A DNA stretch of 64,000 bases from Halomonas stenophila. GTDB taxonomy: Bacteria; Pseudomonadota; Gammaproteobacteria; Pseudomonadales; Halomonadaceae. Location of the stretch: contig NZ_JACHXR010000001.1 of assembly GCF_014192275.1 (NCBI RefSeq), positions 124,001-188,000 of the forward strand, in the 5' to 3' direction. The notes below the pieces were generated by a model. It saw nothing but the letters and a program-made list of their open reading frames with translations, did not search any database and was not told where the DNA came from. Every line of letters begins with the position of its first letter. Within the stretch, counting starts at the first letter, position 1. Below are positions 27,527 through 36,206 of the stretch, piece by piece. Both the position numbers and the translations under genes were made by a program.

Positions 27527-28845
27527 GTCATTCTTCCCCTGCCAAGTCCTCCCGGGTGCCGCCGGTCGGCGACCGGCTCCACCGTCGCCTGGGGCTGGCG
27601 CTGGTGCTGGTCTGCCTGTGCGGCTTCGGCGGCTGGGCCGTGTCGGCCGAGCTGGCCGTCTCGGTCATCGCCCCGGGGCGGGTCACGGTCGCGTCCTCGA
27701 AGAAGACGGTGCAGCACCTCGAGGGGGGCATCGTCCAGCGCATCGACGTCGAGGACGGCGACCGCGTCGAGGAAGGCCAGTCCCTGGTGGTGCTGGACGA
27801 CACCCGGGTCGAGTCGCGCCTGCAGATCGCCCGCTCGCAGTACCTGATCAATCGCGCCGCCGAGGTCCGCCTGATGGCCGAGCAGGCCGACCAGGACACG
27901 CTGCGTTTCCCCCCCGAGCTGCGCGACCCCGAGCAGGCGCGGCTCCAGCAGTTGACGGCCGTGCAGCGCGGCCTCTTCCATGCTCGCCGGGAGGCCCTCG
28001 ACGGGGCCCTGGCCTCGCTGGACCAGCAGACCGAGCAGCTGCACCGGCGTATCGAGGGGCGCGAGTCGATGATCCGGGTCAGCCGCGATCAGCTGGCCTC
28101 GCTGCGCGAGGATGCCGAGGCCTACCGTTCGCTGTTCAAGGACGGCCTGGGGGACAACCGTCGCCTGCGGGAGCTGGAGCGGGAGATCCTGCAGTATCAG
28201 GGCGAGATCGAACAGCACCGCACCGAGATTGCCCGCCTGCGCTCCCGGATCAGCGAGAACGACCTGCAGAAGCAGGTACGCATCCAGGAATTCCGCCAGG
28301 AGGTGGGGGAGCGCCTGCGCGAGACCCGCCGGGAGATCGCCGACGCCGAGGAGCGCCTGACGGCGCTGCGCGACCAGCGCCGCCGTACCACCATCGCGGC
28401 CCCGGTCGCGGGGACGGTGGTGGGCCTGGCGGTGCATACCCGAGGCGCGGTGATCGAGCCGGGCACCACGATCCTGGAGATCGTCCCCCGGGGCGAGGCC
28501 TTCGTCGTCGAGGCGCGGGTCGCCGACCAAGACATCGACAATGTCTACCCGGGGCAGCCCGCGGAGATCCGCTTCAGTGCCTTCAACCGTGGACGCTCGC
28601 GGGTCATCGAGGGGACCGTGCGACGGGTCTCCGCCGACAGCTTCGAGGACGAGTCGACCGGGCGCCGCTTCTACAAGGTGCGTCTCCGCGTGAGCGAGGC
28701 CGAGCGGGAGGCGATGCCCGAGGCGATGCGCCTGATGGCCGGGATGCCGGCCGAGGTCCGCCTGCACACCGCCAGCCGGACACTGGCCAGCTACCTGGCC
28801 AAGCCGGTCACCGACATGCTGGCCCGGGCCCTGCGCGCGGATTGA
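27523..28845 (+). CDS. type I secretion membrane fusion protein, HlyD/PrtE family
   Basis: Periplasmic adaptor linking the ABC exporter to an outer-membrane channel. It has 440 residues: a short cytoplasmic tail, one membrane helix at about 20-42 (RRLGLALVLVCLCGFGGWAV), a split lipoyl/barrel-sandwich domain (VQHLEGGIVQRIDVEDGD and APVAGTVVGLAVHTRGAV), a long coiled-coil hairpin at about 130-280 and a C-terminal beta-barrel (VADQDIDNVYPGQPAEIRF). It overlaps the ABC gene by four bases, so the two proteins are made together. The stop lies 12 bases from a convergent gene. Confidence 0.93.
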   Translation: MSHSSPAKSSRVPPVGDRLHRRLGLALVLVCLCGFGGWAVSAELAVSVIAPGRVTVASSKKTVQHLEGGIVQRIDVEDGDRVEEGQSLVVLDDTRVESRLQIARSQYLINRAAEVRLMAEQADQDTLRFPPELRDPEQARLQQLTAVQRGLFHARREALDGALASLDQQTEQLHRRIEGRESMIRVSRDQLASLREDAEAYRSLFKDGLGDNRRLRELEREILQYQGEIEQHRTEIARLRSRISENDLQKQVRIQEFRQEVGERLRETRREIADAEERLTALRDQRRRTTIAAPVAGTVVGLAVHTRGAVIEPGTTILEIVPRGEAFVVEARVADQDIDNVYPGQPAEIRFSAFNRGRSRVIEGTVRRVSADSFEDESTGRRFYKVRLRVSEAEREAMPEAMRLMAGMPAEVRLHTASRTLASYLAKPVTDMLARALRAD

Positions 28846-28857
28846 GCCGGGCGCGGG

Positions 28858-29880
28858 TCAGGCGGGACGCCGTGCGCCGGCCCGATCCCGCCGCCGCAGG
28901 GCCGTACCGACCATGGCGAGGAAGACCGGCGCCCCGGCCAGCAGGTAGACGTGATAGGTGACGAAGCGCCACACCACCACGGCGGCCCCCGCCGTGGCCG
29001 GGCCCACCAAAGGCATCAGCAGCATGCCGGTCCCGAGTTCCGCCGCTCCCGCGCCCCCCGGCAGCAGGCTCAGCTGGCCGGCGGCCATGGCCAGCATCTG
29101 CACCAGGAAGGTCCAGGCCCAGCCGACCTCGGCCCCGAGGCCGGCCAGGGCCAGGTAGAGCAGGCTGTAGCGCAAGAGCCAGTGGCCCGCACAGCACAGC
29201 ATGACCAGCGTCAGGGTATGGCGCGGCAGGCGCAGGGTGGCCAGCAGGGCGTGACGGAAGCGCAGCAGGCGTCGCGCCAGCCAGGGTCCCCGGTGACACG
29301 GCGCCCGATGCAGCGGCGCCCGACGCAACAACCCCGGCAGGCGGTGGATCAGCAGTGCCAGGCTCGCCAGCAGCAGGGCCAGGCCGGCGATGGCCGCCCC
29401 CAGCAGCCCCGGATGGGGCCAGCTCGCGGCCTGCCACAGCGATCCCGCGGCCAGCCCGACCAGTGCCAGCAGGAAGAACAGCAGGTCGCAGCACTGGTCG
29501 GCCAGGAACACTGCCGAGCCCCGGGTTGGGGGCAGCCCGCGCCGGGCCAGCAGCACCAGCAGCGTCGCCGGGCCGCCACTGCCGCCGGGCGTGGCACAGA
29601 GCGCGAACTCGCTCGCCATCACCATGCCCAGCGCCCGGCGCTGGCCCAGGCGCCCGGCCCGCCCGGCGAGCAGCAGGCGCAGGCGCAGGGCATTGAGGTT
29701 CCAGCCCAGCGCGACCATGGCCAGCATCAGGGCCAGCAACGGGACGGGGAAGGTGCGCAGCGCCGTCAGGCTCCCGGGGCCGCCGATCAGCACGGGCACC
29801 ACCAGCGCCAGGACCAGAGCCAGTGCCAGCCATCCCGCGCGCGCCCCGAGGCACGTCGGCCGCGGGAACCCCTCAGCCAT
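28858..29880 (-). CDS. flippase-like integral membrane protein (LPG synthase TM-domain family, UPF0104)
   Basis: A 340-residue multi-pass membrane protein with about eight helices. It resembles the transmembrane half of lysylphosphatidylglycerol synthase. Family landmarks visible are LRLRLLLAGRAG near residue 65, FALCATPGGSGGPATLLVLL near 95 and SLLPGGAGAAELGTGMLL near 270. Such proteins are thought to move or help build lipid-linked molecules, often next to glycosyltransferases. It overlaps the glycosyltransferase gene upstream by eight bases, so the pair probably works on one glycolipid or polysaccharide precursor. The substrate is unknown. Confidence 0.82.
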   Translation of the reverse strand: MAEGFPRPTCLGARAGWLALALVLALVVPVLIGGPGSLTALRTFPVPLLALMLAMVALGWNLNALRLRLLLAGRAGRLGQRRALGMVMASEFALCATPGGSGGPATLLVLLARRGLPPTRGSAVFLADQCCDLLFFLLALVGLAAGSLWQAASWPHPGLLGAAIAGLALLLASLALLIHRLPGLLRRAPLHRAPCHRGPWLARRLLRFRHALLATLRLPRHTLTLVMLCCAGHWLLRYSLLYLALAGLGAEVGWAWTFLVQMLAMAAGQLSLLPGGAGAAELGTGMLLMPLVGPATAGAAVVVWRFVTYHVYLLAGAPVFLAMVGTALRRRDRAGARRPA

Positions 29881-30991
29881 GCCGCGCCTGGCCGGTGGTC
29901 GCCGGCGCCGGAGTCAGCTCACCATAGTGGTCCAGCAGGCCATCGATGACCGTGTCCCAGCGGAAGCGTCGCTCGACGTGGCGCCGGGCGTGGCGCCCGC
30001 TGGCCGCCACGTCGTTGAGGAACAGTTCCTCCACGGCGCGGGCCATGTCCTCCGCCGCGAGGGGATCGCAGAGCCGCCCGGCGCCCAACGGCACGTTCTC
30101 GATCAGCGCCCCGGCCCGGGCCGCCACCACCGGCAGGCCACAGGCCATGGCCTCCAGCGCCACCAGGCCGAAGGTTTCGCGGGTCCCGGCATGCAGCATG
30201 GCGTCGGCGCTGGCCAGCGCCCTGGCCACCTCCCGCCGGTCGCAGTAGCGGGAGATCACGCTGACGTTGTCGGGCACCCGGGCGGGCATGCCCGGCCCCA
30301 TCAGCAGCAGGTGGTAGGGCGGGCCCAGCCGCTGCATCACCCGCAGCAGCACGTCCACGTGCTTCTCCCGGGAGTTGCGTCCGGCGAAGACCAGCAGCCG
30401 GGTATCGGGGTCGAGCCCCAGTCGGGTGCGCAGCCCCGGGTCGGCCCGCTCGGGGTGGAAGGTCGTGAGGTCGACGCCCAGCGGCTGCACCCGCACCCGT
30501 TCGATGCCCCAGCCGGCGAGCCGCTCGGCCATGGTCCGGCAGGGGGCCAGCACGCTGTCGAAGCGGCCGTAGAGATCGGCCACGTAGCGCTGCAGACGGC
30601 GGCGCACGCCGGCGCCGAAGCGGTCGCCCATCAGTCGCGGCAGGTCGGAATGGTAGAAGCCCACCACCGGCACGCCCAGCGCCTGGCCGGCGTCCAGGGC
30701 CGCCCAGGCGGTGACGTAGGGGTCGCCGGCCTCGATCAGGTCGGGGGCGAGCCCGACCAGGGCCTCGCGCCAGGGGGCGCGACGCAGCGGGAAGCGGTAG
30801 CCCTGGCCCAGTGGCAGCCGCAGGGCGGGCAGGGCATGCATGTCGCCCAGGCTGTCGCGCTCGGCGCCGGGAACCAGCAGGCTGGTGCGCAGGCCGGGCC
30901 GGGTGGCGAGGCTGCGCTGCTTGGCCTGGAGGTAGGTGCGCACGCCGCCGCTCGAGGGGGCATGGAACATGGTGACGTCGGCGATATGCAA
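29873..30991 (-). CDS. family 4-like (GT-B) glycosyltransferase
   Basis: A 372-residue GT-B fold enzyme. The N-terminal acceptor domain starts MHIADVTMFHAPSSGGVRTY. The C-terminal nucleotide-sugar domain includes FAGRNSREKHVDVLLRVMQR, a glycine/proline turn at LLLMGPGMP and the EX7E-type segment ETFGLVALEAMACGLPVVA. It transfers a sugar from a nucleotide donor to an unknown acceptor on the cytoplasmic side. It is coupled to the flippase-like gene by overlap, which suggests glycolipid or surface-glycan synthesis. Donor and product cannot be read from sequence. Confidence 0.88.
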   Translation of the reverse strand: MHIADVTMFHAPSSGGVRTYLQAKQRSLATRPGLRTSLLVPGAERDSLGDMHALPALRLPLGQGYRFPLRRAPWREALVGLAPDLIEAGDPYVTAWAALDAGQALGVPVVGFYHSDLPRLMGDRFGAGVRRRLQRYVADLYGRFDSVLAPCRTMAERLAGWGIERVRVQPLGVDLTTFHPERADPGLRTRLGLDPDTRLLVFAGRNSREKHVDVLLRVMQRLGPPYHLLLMGPGMPARVPDNVSVISRYCDRREVARALASADAMLHAGTRETFGLVALEAMACGLPVVAARAGALIENVPLGAGRLCDPLAAEDMARAVEELFLNDVAASGRHARRHVERRFRWDTVIDGLLDHYGELTPAPATTGQARHG

Positions 30992-31073
30992 AGGGTCCCT
31001 CCCGCGCGGGCCGGTGGTTCACCCATCAGGCTACGCGCCCTTTGCGACAGTTCGACGACAGCCGGAACGCAAG

Positions 31074-31095
31074 ACGGCGGCCCGCAGGCCGCCGT
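31074..31095 (-). terminator. hairpin after rnb
   Basis: ACGGCGGCC and GGCCGCCGT form a nine-pair stem with a four-base loop, 28 bases past the rnb stop. Only a short CTT follows on the minus strand. Confidence 0.6.
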
Positions 31096-31122
31096 TGCAA
31101 GGGAGGGCTCGCGCGCCGCGGC

Positions 31123-33063
31123 TCAGTCGACCGGGCGGCCGACCAGCGAGCGGGTCGCCTCGCGGGCCTCGGTCAGCGCGACCCGCAGGTGATCGCCGAG
31201 CTTGAAGCGCTCCTCGCCCTCGATCTGGATGCGGCCTTCCTTGTCGTCGATCACCACCTTGTCGCGGTCGCTGTGCATCAGCGGCGCCGGGATGAAGGCG
31301 GTGGCGCCGTTGGCGGTCAGGCGGACCCGCATGCCGCCGCGGTTGATGGCGATGATCTCGGCATCGAAGGCCTCGCCGGCCTCGGCGGAGGGGCTCAGGT
31401 AGCGCACATAGAGCCAGTCCTTGACGTCGCGCTCGGCCATGCGGTTGAGCCGCCGGCGCTCGGTGAGCTGCTCGGTGAGCGCCTGGCTGGCCTCCGCCGG
31501 GGCCTGTTCGCCCTTGAGCACCCGCTTGATCAGCCGGTGATTGACCATGTCGCCGTACTTGCGGATCGGCGAGGTCCAGGTGGCGTAGGCCTCGAGGCCC
31601 AGGCCGAAGTGGGGGCCGGGGCGCGCGGACATGCTGGTGAAGCCCTGGAAGCGGCGCAGGCGCGCGTCCAGCCAGGCGTCATCGCGTCCCTCGAGCTCGC
31701 GCTTGAGCTCCCGGTAGCGGGGCAGCTCGGTGAGCGCCTCGGGGGCCACCGCGATGTCCTGGGCGGTGAGGAACTCGTGGGCGGCCTCGGCCTTCTCCGG
31801 CTCGAAGGCGCGGTGGACGTTGAAGATGCCGTGGCCCACATGCTCGGCCAGCAGGTGCGCGCAGCAGGCGTTGGCCGCGATCATCGACTCCTCGATCATG
31901 CGGTTGGCGATGCGCCGCTCCTCGGTACGGATGTCCAGCACGTTGCCCGCCTCGTCCAGGTCGAAGACATAGTCGGGACGGTCCTTGAACACCAGGGCGT
32001 GCCGGGCCCGCCAGTCGGCCCTGGCCTCGGTGAGCGCGGCCAGGGCCTCGAGCTGCTCGCCGACGGCCTCGCTCGGCGCCCAGTCGCCCTGGCCCTCGAG
32101 CCAGTCGGAGACGCGGTCATAGGCCAGCTTGGCATGCGAGCGGGCGGTGGCGGCGAAGAAGCGGTAGTCGCCGAGGCCGCCATCGGCCTCGATATCCAGG
32201 CGGCAGGCCAGCACCGGGCGGTCCCGCTCCTCCCACAGCGAGCAGAGGTCGTCGGCCAGCTGCTCGGGCAGCATGGTCACGTTCTGGCCCGGTAGATAGA
32301 CGGTGAAGGCGCGGGTGCGGGCCTCCAGGTCGGCGGCGTGGCCTTCCTCCACATAGGCGGTGGGATCGGCGATGGCCACGGTCAGGCGCCAGCCACCCTC
32401 GGCGCGCGGCTCGACGCGCAGGGCATCGTCCATGTCCCGGGTCTTCTCGCCGTCGATGGTGAAGAAGGGCTCGGCGGTCAGGTCCTCGCGCTCGAGACCC
32501 TCGTCGCGCAGCGGCCAGTCATCGCCGGCATCGGGGCATTCCTGCTCCAGGGCATGACGGGCCAGGGTCACGCGCCATGGCACGGCCGGATCGTCGGTCT
32601 TCGCCACCAGCTCGTCGATCTGGGTGAAGAAGGCGCGGTCGTCGGGCTTGAGGGGGTGGCGCACCAGCCGGGCCACCACCCAGTCGCCCTCGCCGATGCT
32701 CGCCTCGTCGAGGCTGCGCTTGATGCGCGCCTTGAGGACGTTGTTCACCGAGGGGTGGTCCGGAATCACCGCCAGGCGCCCGTCGCGCTTCTGCACGCGG
32801 GCGATGAAGCGTTCCATGCCGGTCTCGACCAGGGTGTCGGGCTCCACGGACTTCTTGTCGCCCTCCTCGTGAAGGACGGCCCCGACCCGGTCGCCATGGA
32901 GGACCTGCTTCATGGCGGGGGGCGGCACGAAGTAGGACTCGCCGTCGTCGGTCTCGAGGAAACCGAAGCCGCGGTCGGTGGCCTTGATGACCCCCTCGAC
33001 GCGGGGCGTGTTGTCGCGGATCTGTTGCTTGAGCTGAGCAAGCACCGAGTTGTTCTGCAGCAT
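31123..33063 (-). CDS. rnb: exoribonuclease II
   Basis: Processive 3'-to-5' exoribonuclease that degrades single-stranded RNA. The start at 33063 (MLQNNSVLAQLKQQI) gives 646 residues, almost exactly the E. coli RNase II length; a longer frame to 33123 is not family-like. Cold-shock/OB domains come first (VEGVIKATDRGFGFLETDDG). The RNB catalytic domain has the metal-site FFTIDGEKTRDMDDALRV near residue 200, and ISPIRKYGDMVNHR-type residues appear as WTSPIRKYGDMVNHRLI. An S1 domain ends the protein. It stands alone on the minus strand. Confidence 0.94.
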   Translation of the reverse strand: MLQNNSVLAQLKQQIRDNTPRVEGVIKATDRGFGFLETDDGESYFVPPPAMKQVLHGDRVGAVLHEEGDKKSVEPDTLVETGMERFIARVQKRDGRLAVIPDHPSVNNVLKARIKRSLDEASIGEGDWVVARLVRHPLKPDDRAFFTQIDELVAKTDDPAVPWRVTLARHALEQECPDAGDDWPLRDEGLEREDLTAEPFFTIDGEKTRDMDDALRVEPRAEGGWRLTVAIADPTAYVEEGHAADLEARTRAFTVYLPGQNVTMLPEQLADDLCSLWEERDRPVLACRLDIEADGGLGDYRFFAATARSHAKLAYDRVSDWLEGQGDWAPSEAVGEQLEALAALTEARADWRARHALVFKDRPDYVFDLDEAGNVLDIRTEERRIANRMIEESMIAANACCAHLLAEHVGHGIFNVHRAFEPEKAEAAHEFLTAQDIAVAPEALTELPRYRELKRELEGRDDAWLDARLRRFQGFTSMSARPGPHFGLGLEAYATWTSPIRKYGDMVNHRLIKRVLKGEQAPAEASQALTEQLTERRRLNRMAERDVKDWLYVRYLSPSAEAGEAFDAEIIAINRGGMRVRLTANGATAFIPAPLMHSDRDKVVIDDKEGRIQIEGEERFKLGDHLRVALTEAREATRSLVGRPVD

Positions 33064-33231
33064 GGTCACGATCGATTGGCGGGATAAGGGGGCCACTATA
33101 CGGATTCCGCCAGCCCGCGCCAATCGGCGCGTGGCGTCGATTCACGTCCCCTTGCCGTCGGCGCCACCGGCCGGGCTTGCCGGCGTTCCGGGCCGGGGCC
33201 TACGGCGGCGATGCGACCAAGGTCTAGGTTA

Positions 33232-33271
33232 ATTGGTATTTGATTGGTACTGCTTGTGGTCTACATTGGTA
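33232..33271 (+). promoter_or_regulatory. putative operator: three ATTGGTA repeats before the nag operon
   Basis: ATTGGTA occurs at 33232-33238, 33243-33249 and 33265-33271, starts spaced 11 and 22 bases apart, on one face of the helix. ATTGGT half-sites resemble operators of HutC-type GntR regulators of GlcNAc genes (DasR, NagR of Bacillus). A -10-like TATTAT (33270-33275) overlaps the last copy, so binding would block transcription. Confidence 0.6.
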
Positions 33272-33299
33272 TTATCACGATGCCTGGACGAGACTGACC

Positions 33300-34034
33300 A
33301 TGGATACCCGCCTGCAGCAGCTTCACCTCGATACCTCCCTGTCCACCCCGCTCTACCACCAGCTGGCCAGCCGGCTGGAGCAGGCCATCGAGGCGGGTGC
33401 CTGGCAGGCCGGCGAGGCGCTGCCCTCCGAACGCAGCCTGGCCGAGGCCCTGGACGTCTCGCGCATCACCGCCCGCAAGGCCCTGGACCGCCTGGCGGAA
33501 CTGGGGCTGATCCGCCGGACCCGGGGCTCCGGCACCTTCATCACGCCGCGCCTCAACCAGCCGCTGACCCGGCTGGTGAGCTTCACCGAGATGCTCACCC
33601 AGCGCGGCTTCTCCCCGCGCTCGCACTGGCTGTCGCGGACCCTGGCCGCGCCCACCGCCGAGCAGAGCCTGCGCCTGGGGCTCGCCGGGGATGCACGGGT
33701 CGCCCGGCTCAAGCGACTGCGCCTGGCCGACGGGGTGGTGATGGCGGTGGAGGAAAGCTGCCTGCCGGAGGCGGTGCTGCCCGAGCCGGAGGCGGTGGAG
33801 ACCTCGCTGTACGCGACCCTGGACGCGGCGGGCAAGCCGATCGCCCGGGCCCTGCAGCACGTCAGCGCCGTCAACGCGGACGCCGAGCTGGCCCGACTCG
33901 CCGAGGTCCCCGAGGGCCAGGCCCTGCTCGAGGTCACCCGCCTGGGGTATCTCGCCGACGGCACCGCCGCGGAGCTGACCGTCACCTACTGCCGCACCGA
34001 CTACTACGACTTCGTGGTCGAGCTCACTCGCTGA
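33300..34034 (+). CDS. GntR-family (HutC subfamily) regulator of GlcNAc genes
   Basis: A 244-residue repressor-type protein. The N-terminal winged helix (about 10-75) includes PLYHQLASRLEQAIEAGAWQ and LAEALDVSRITARKALDRLA. The C-terminal UTRA effector domain (about 95-240) ends in a DYYDFVVELTR segment typical of HutC regulators. The start at ATG 33300 is preferred over an upstream TTG frame because the operator repeats lie there. It leads the nag operon with nagA 12 bases later, so it is probably autoregulated and sensitive to a GlcNAc-phosphate. Gene order equals Pseudomonas aeruginosa PA3757-PA3761. Confidence 0.9.
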   Translation: MDTRLQQLHLDTSLSTPLYHQLASRLEQAIEAGAWQAGEALPSERSLAEALDVSRITARKALDRLAELGLIRRTRGSGTFITPRLNQPLTRLVSFTEMLTQRGFSPRSHWLSRTLAAPTAEQSLRLGLAGDARVARLKRLRLADGVVMAVEESCLPEAVLPEPEAVETSLYATLDAAGKPIARALQHVSAVNADAELARLAEVPEGQALLEVTRLGYLADGTAAELTVTYCRTDYYDFVVELTR

Positions 34035-34046
34035 CAGGAGCCCCTC

Positions 34047-35148
<1,102 letters not shown>

Positions 35149-35165
<17 letters not shown>

Positions 35166-36168
35166 AGAGGCACGCAATGCCCCGGAGCGAATCCGCGGCC
35201 AGCTGCAGCGCAACGCCGAGGCCCTGGCGGCCCTCGGTGCCCGCCTGCGCCAGGCGCCCCCCCACGGCGCCATGACCGTGGCCCGGGGCAGTTCCGACCA
35301 TGCGGCGACCTATCTGGCCTATCTGGTCATGAAGCACCTGGGGCGCCCGGTGGCCTCGGTCCCGCCGTCGCTGGCGACCCTGGCCGAGGCCCCCTGGCGG
35401 CTGGCCGGGCAGCTGGCCGTGGCCATCTCCCAGTCGGGGCAGAGCCCGGACCTGGTCGCCGCCCAGCGCGCCCTGGCCGGCGGCGGGGCCCGCACCCTGG
35501 CGCTGGTCAACACCCCCGAGTCGCCGCTGGGCGCGGCCAGTGACGACGAGCTGCCGCTCTACGCCGGCGAGGAGCGCAGCGTGGCGGCCACCAAGAGCTA
35601 CCTGGCCACGCTGTCCGCCGCCGCCCAACTGGTCGCCGGCTGGGGGCCCGACCGCACCCTGGGCGAGGCCCTGGTGGGGCTGCCCGAACGCCTGGCCCGG
35701 GCCAGGGAGCAGGACTGGTCGGCGGCCATCGAGGCGCTGGTCGGGGTCGAGCGGATGATGGTGGTCGGCCGGGGCCCTGGCCTGGCGGTGGCCCAGGAGG
35801 CGGCGCTCAAGTTCAAGGAAACCTGTGCCATCCAGGCCGAGCCGTTCAGCGGCGCCGAGGTCCGCCACGGCCCCATGGCCCTGGTGGGGCCGGGCTACCC
35901 GGTGCTGGTGTTCGCGCCGCCCGGCGCCGAGCAGGCGGGCCTGCTCGAGCTGGCCGACTGGCTGGAAGGCGTCGGGGCGAGGGTGCTGCTGGCCGCCGAT
36001 GCAGGCGTCGCCAAGCGTCGGCTGACCCTGGCCGATGCCGGTCACGACGACCTGCAGCCGCTGTCGGTGATCCAGAGCTTCTACGGCATGGCGGCGGACC
36101 TGGCCGCGGCTCGGGGGAGCGATCCCGACCGGCCGCGACACCTGCGCAAGGTCACCCGCACGCTCTAG
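35149..36168 (+). CDS. SIS-domain glucosamine-6-phosphate deaminase (NagB-II type)
   Basis: A 339-residue protein with two SIS sugar-isomerase domains, like the isomerase half of GlmS but without its glutaminase domain. The first SIS motif is ARGSSDHAATYLAYLV with VAISQSGQSPDLVAA; the second contains MMVVGRGPGLAVAQEAALKFKE. In nag operons such proteins convert glucosamine-6-P to fructose-6-P and ammonia, replacing classical NagB. The start at 35149 (MSLMLEEARN) has AAGGAG upstream within nagA. The deaminase role is inferred from family and context. Confidence 0.88.
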
Positions 36169-36206
36169 GGTTCACTACTCACAACAACAACCTCATGGAG
36201 ACTTCC

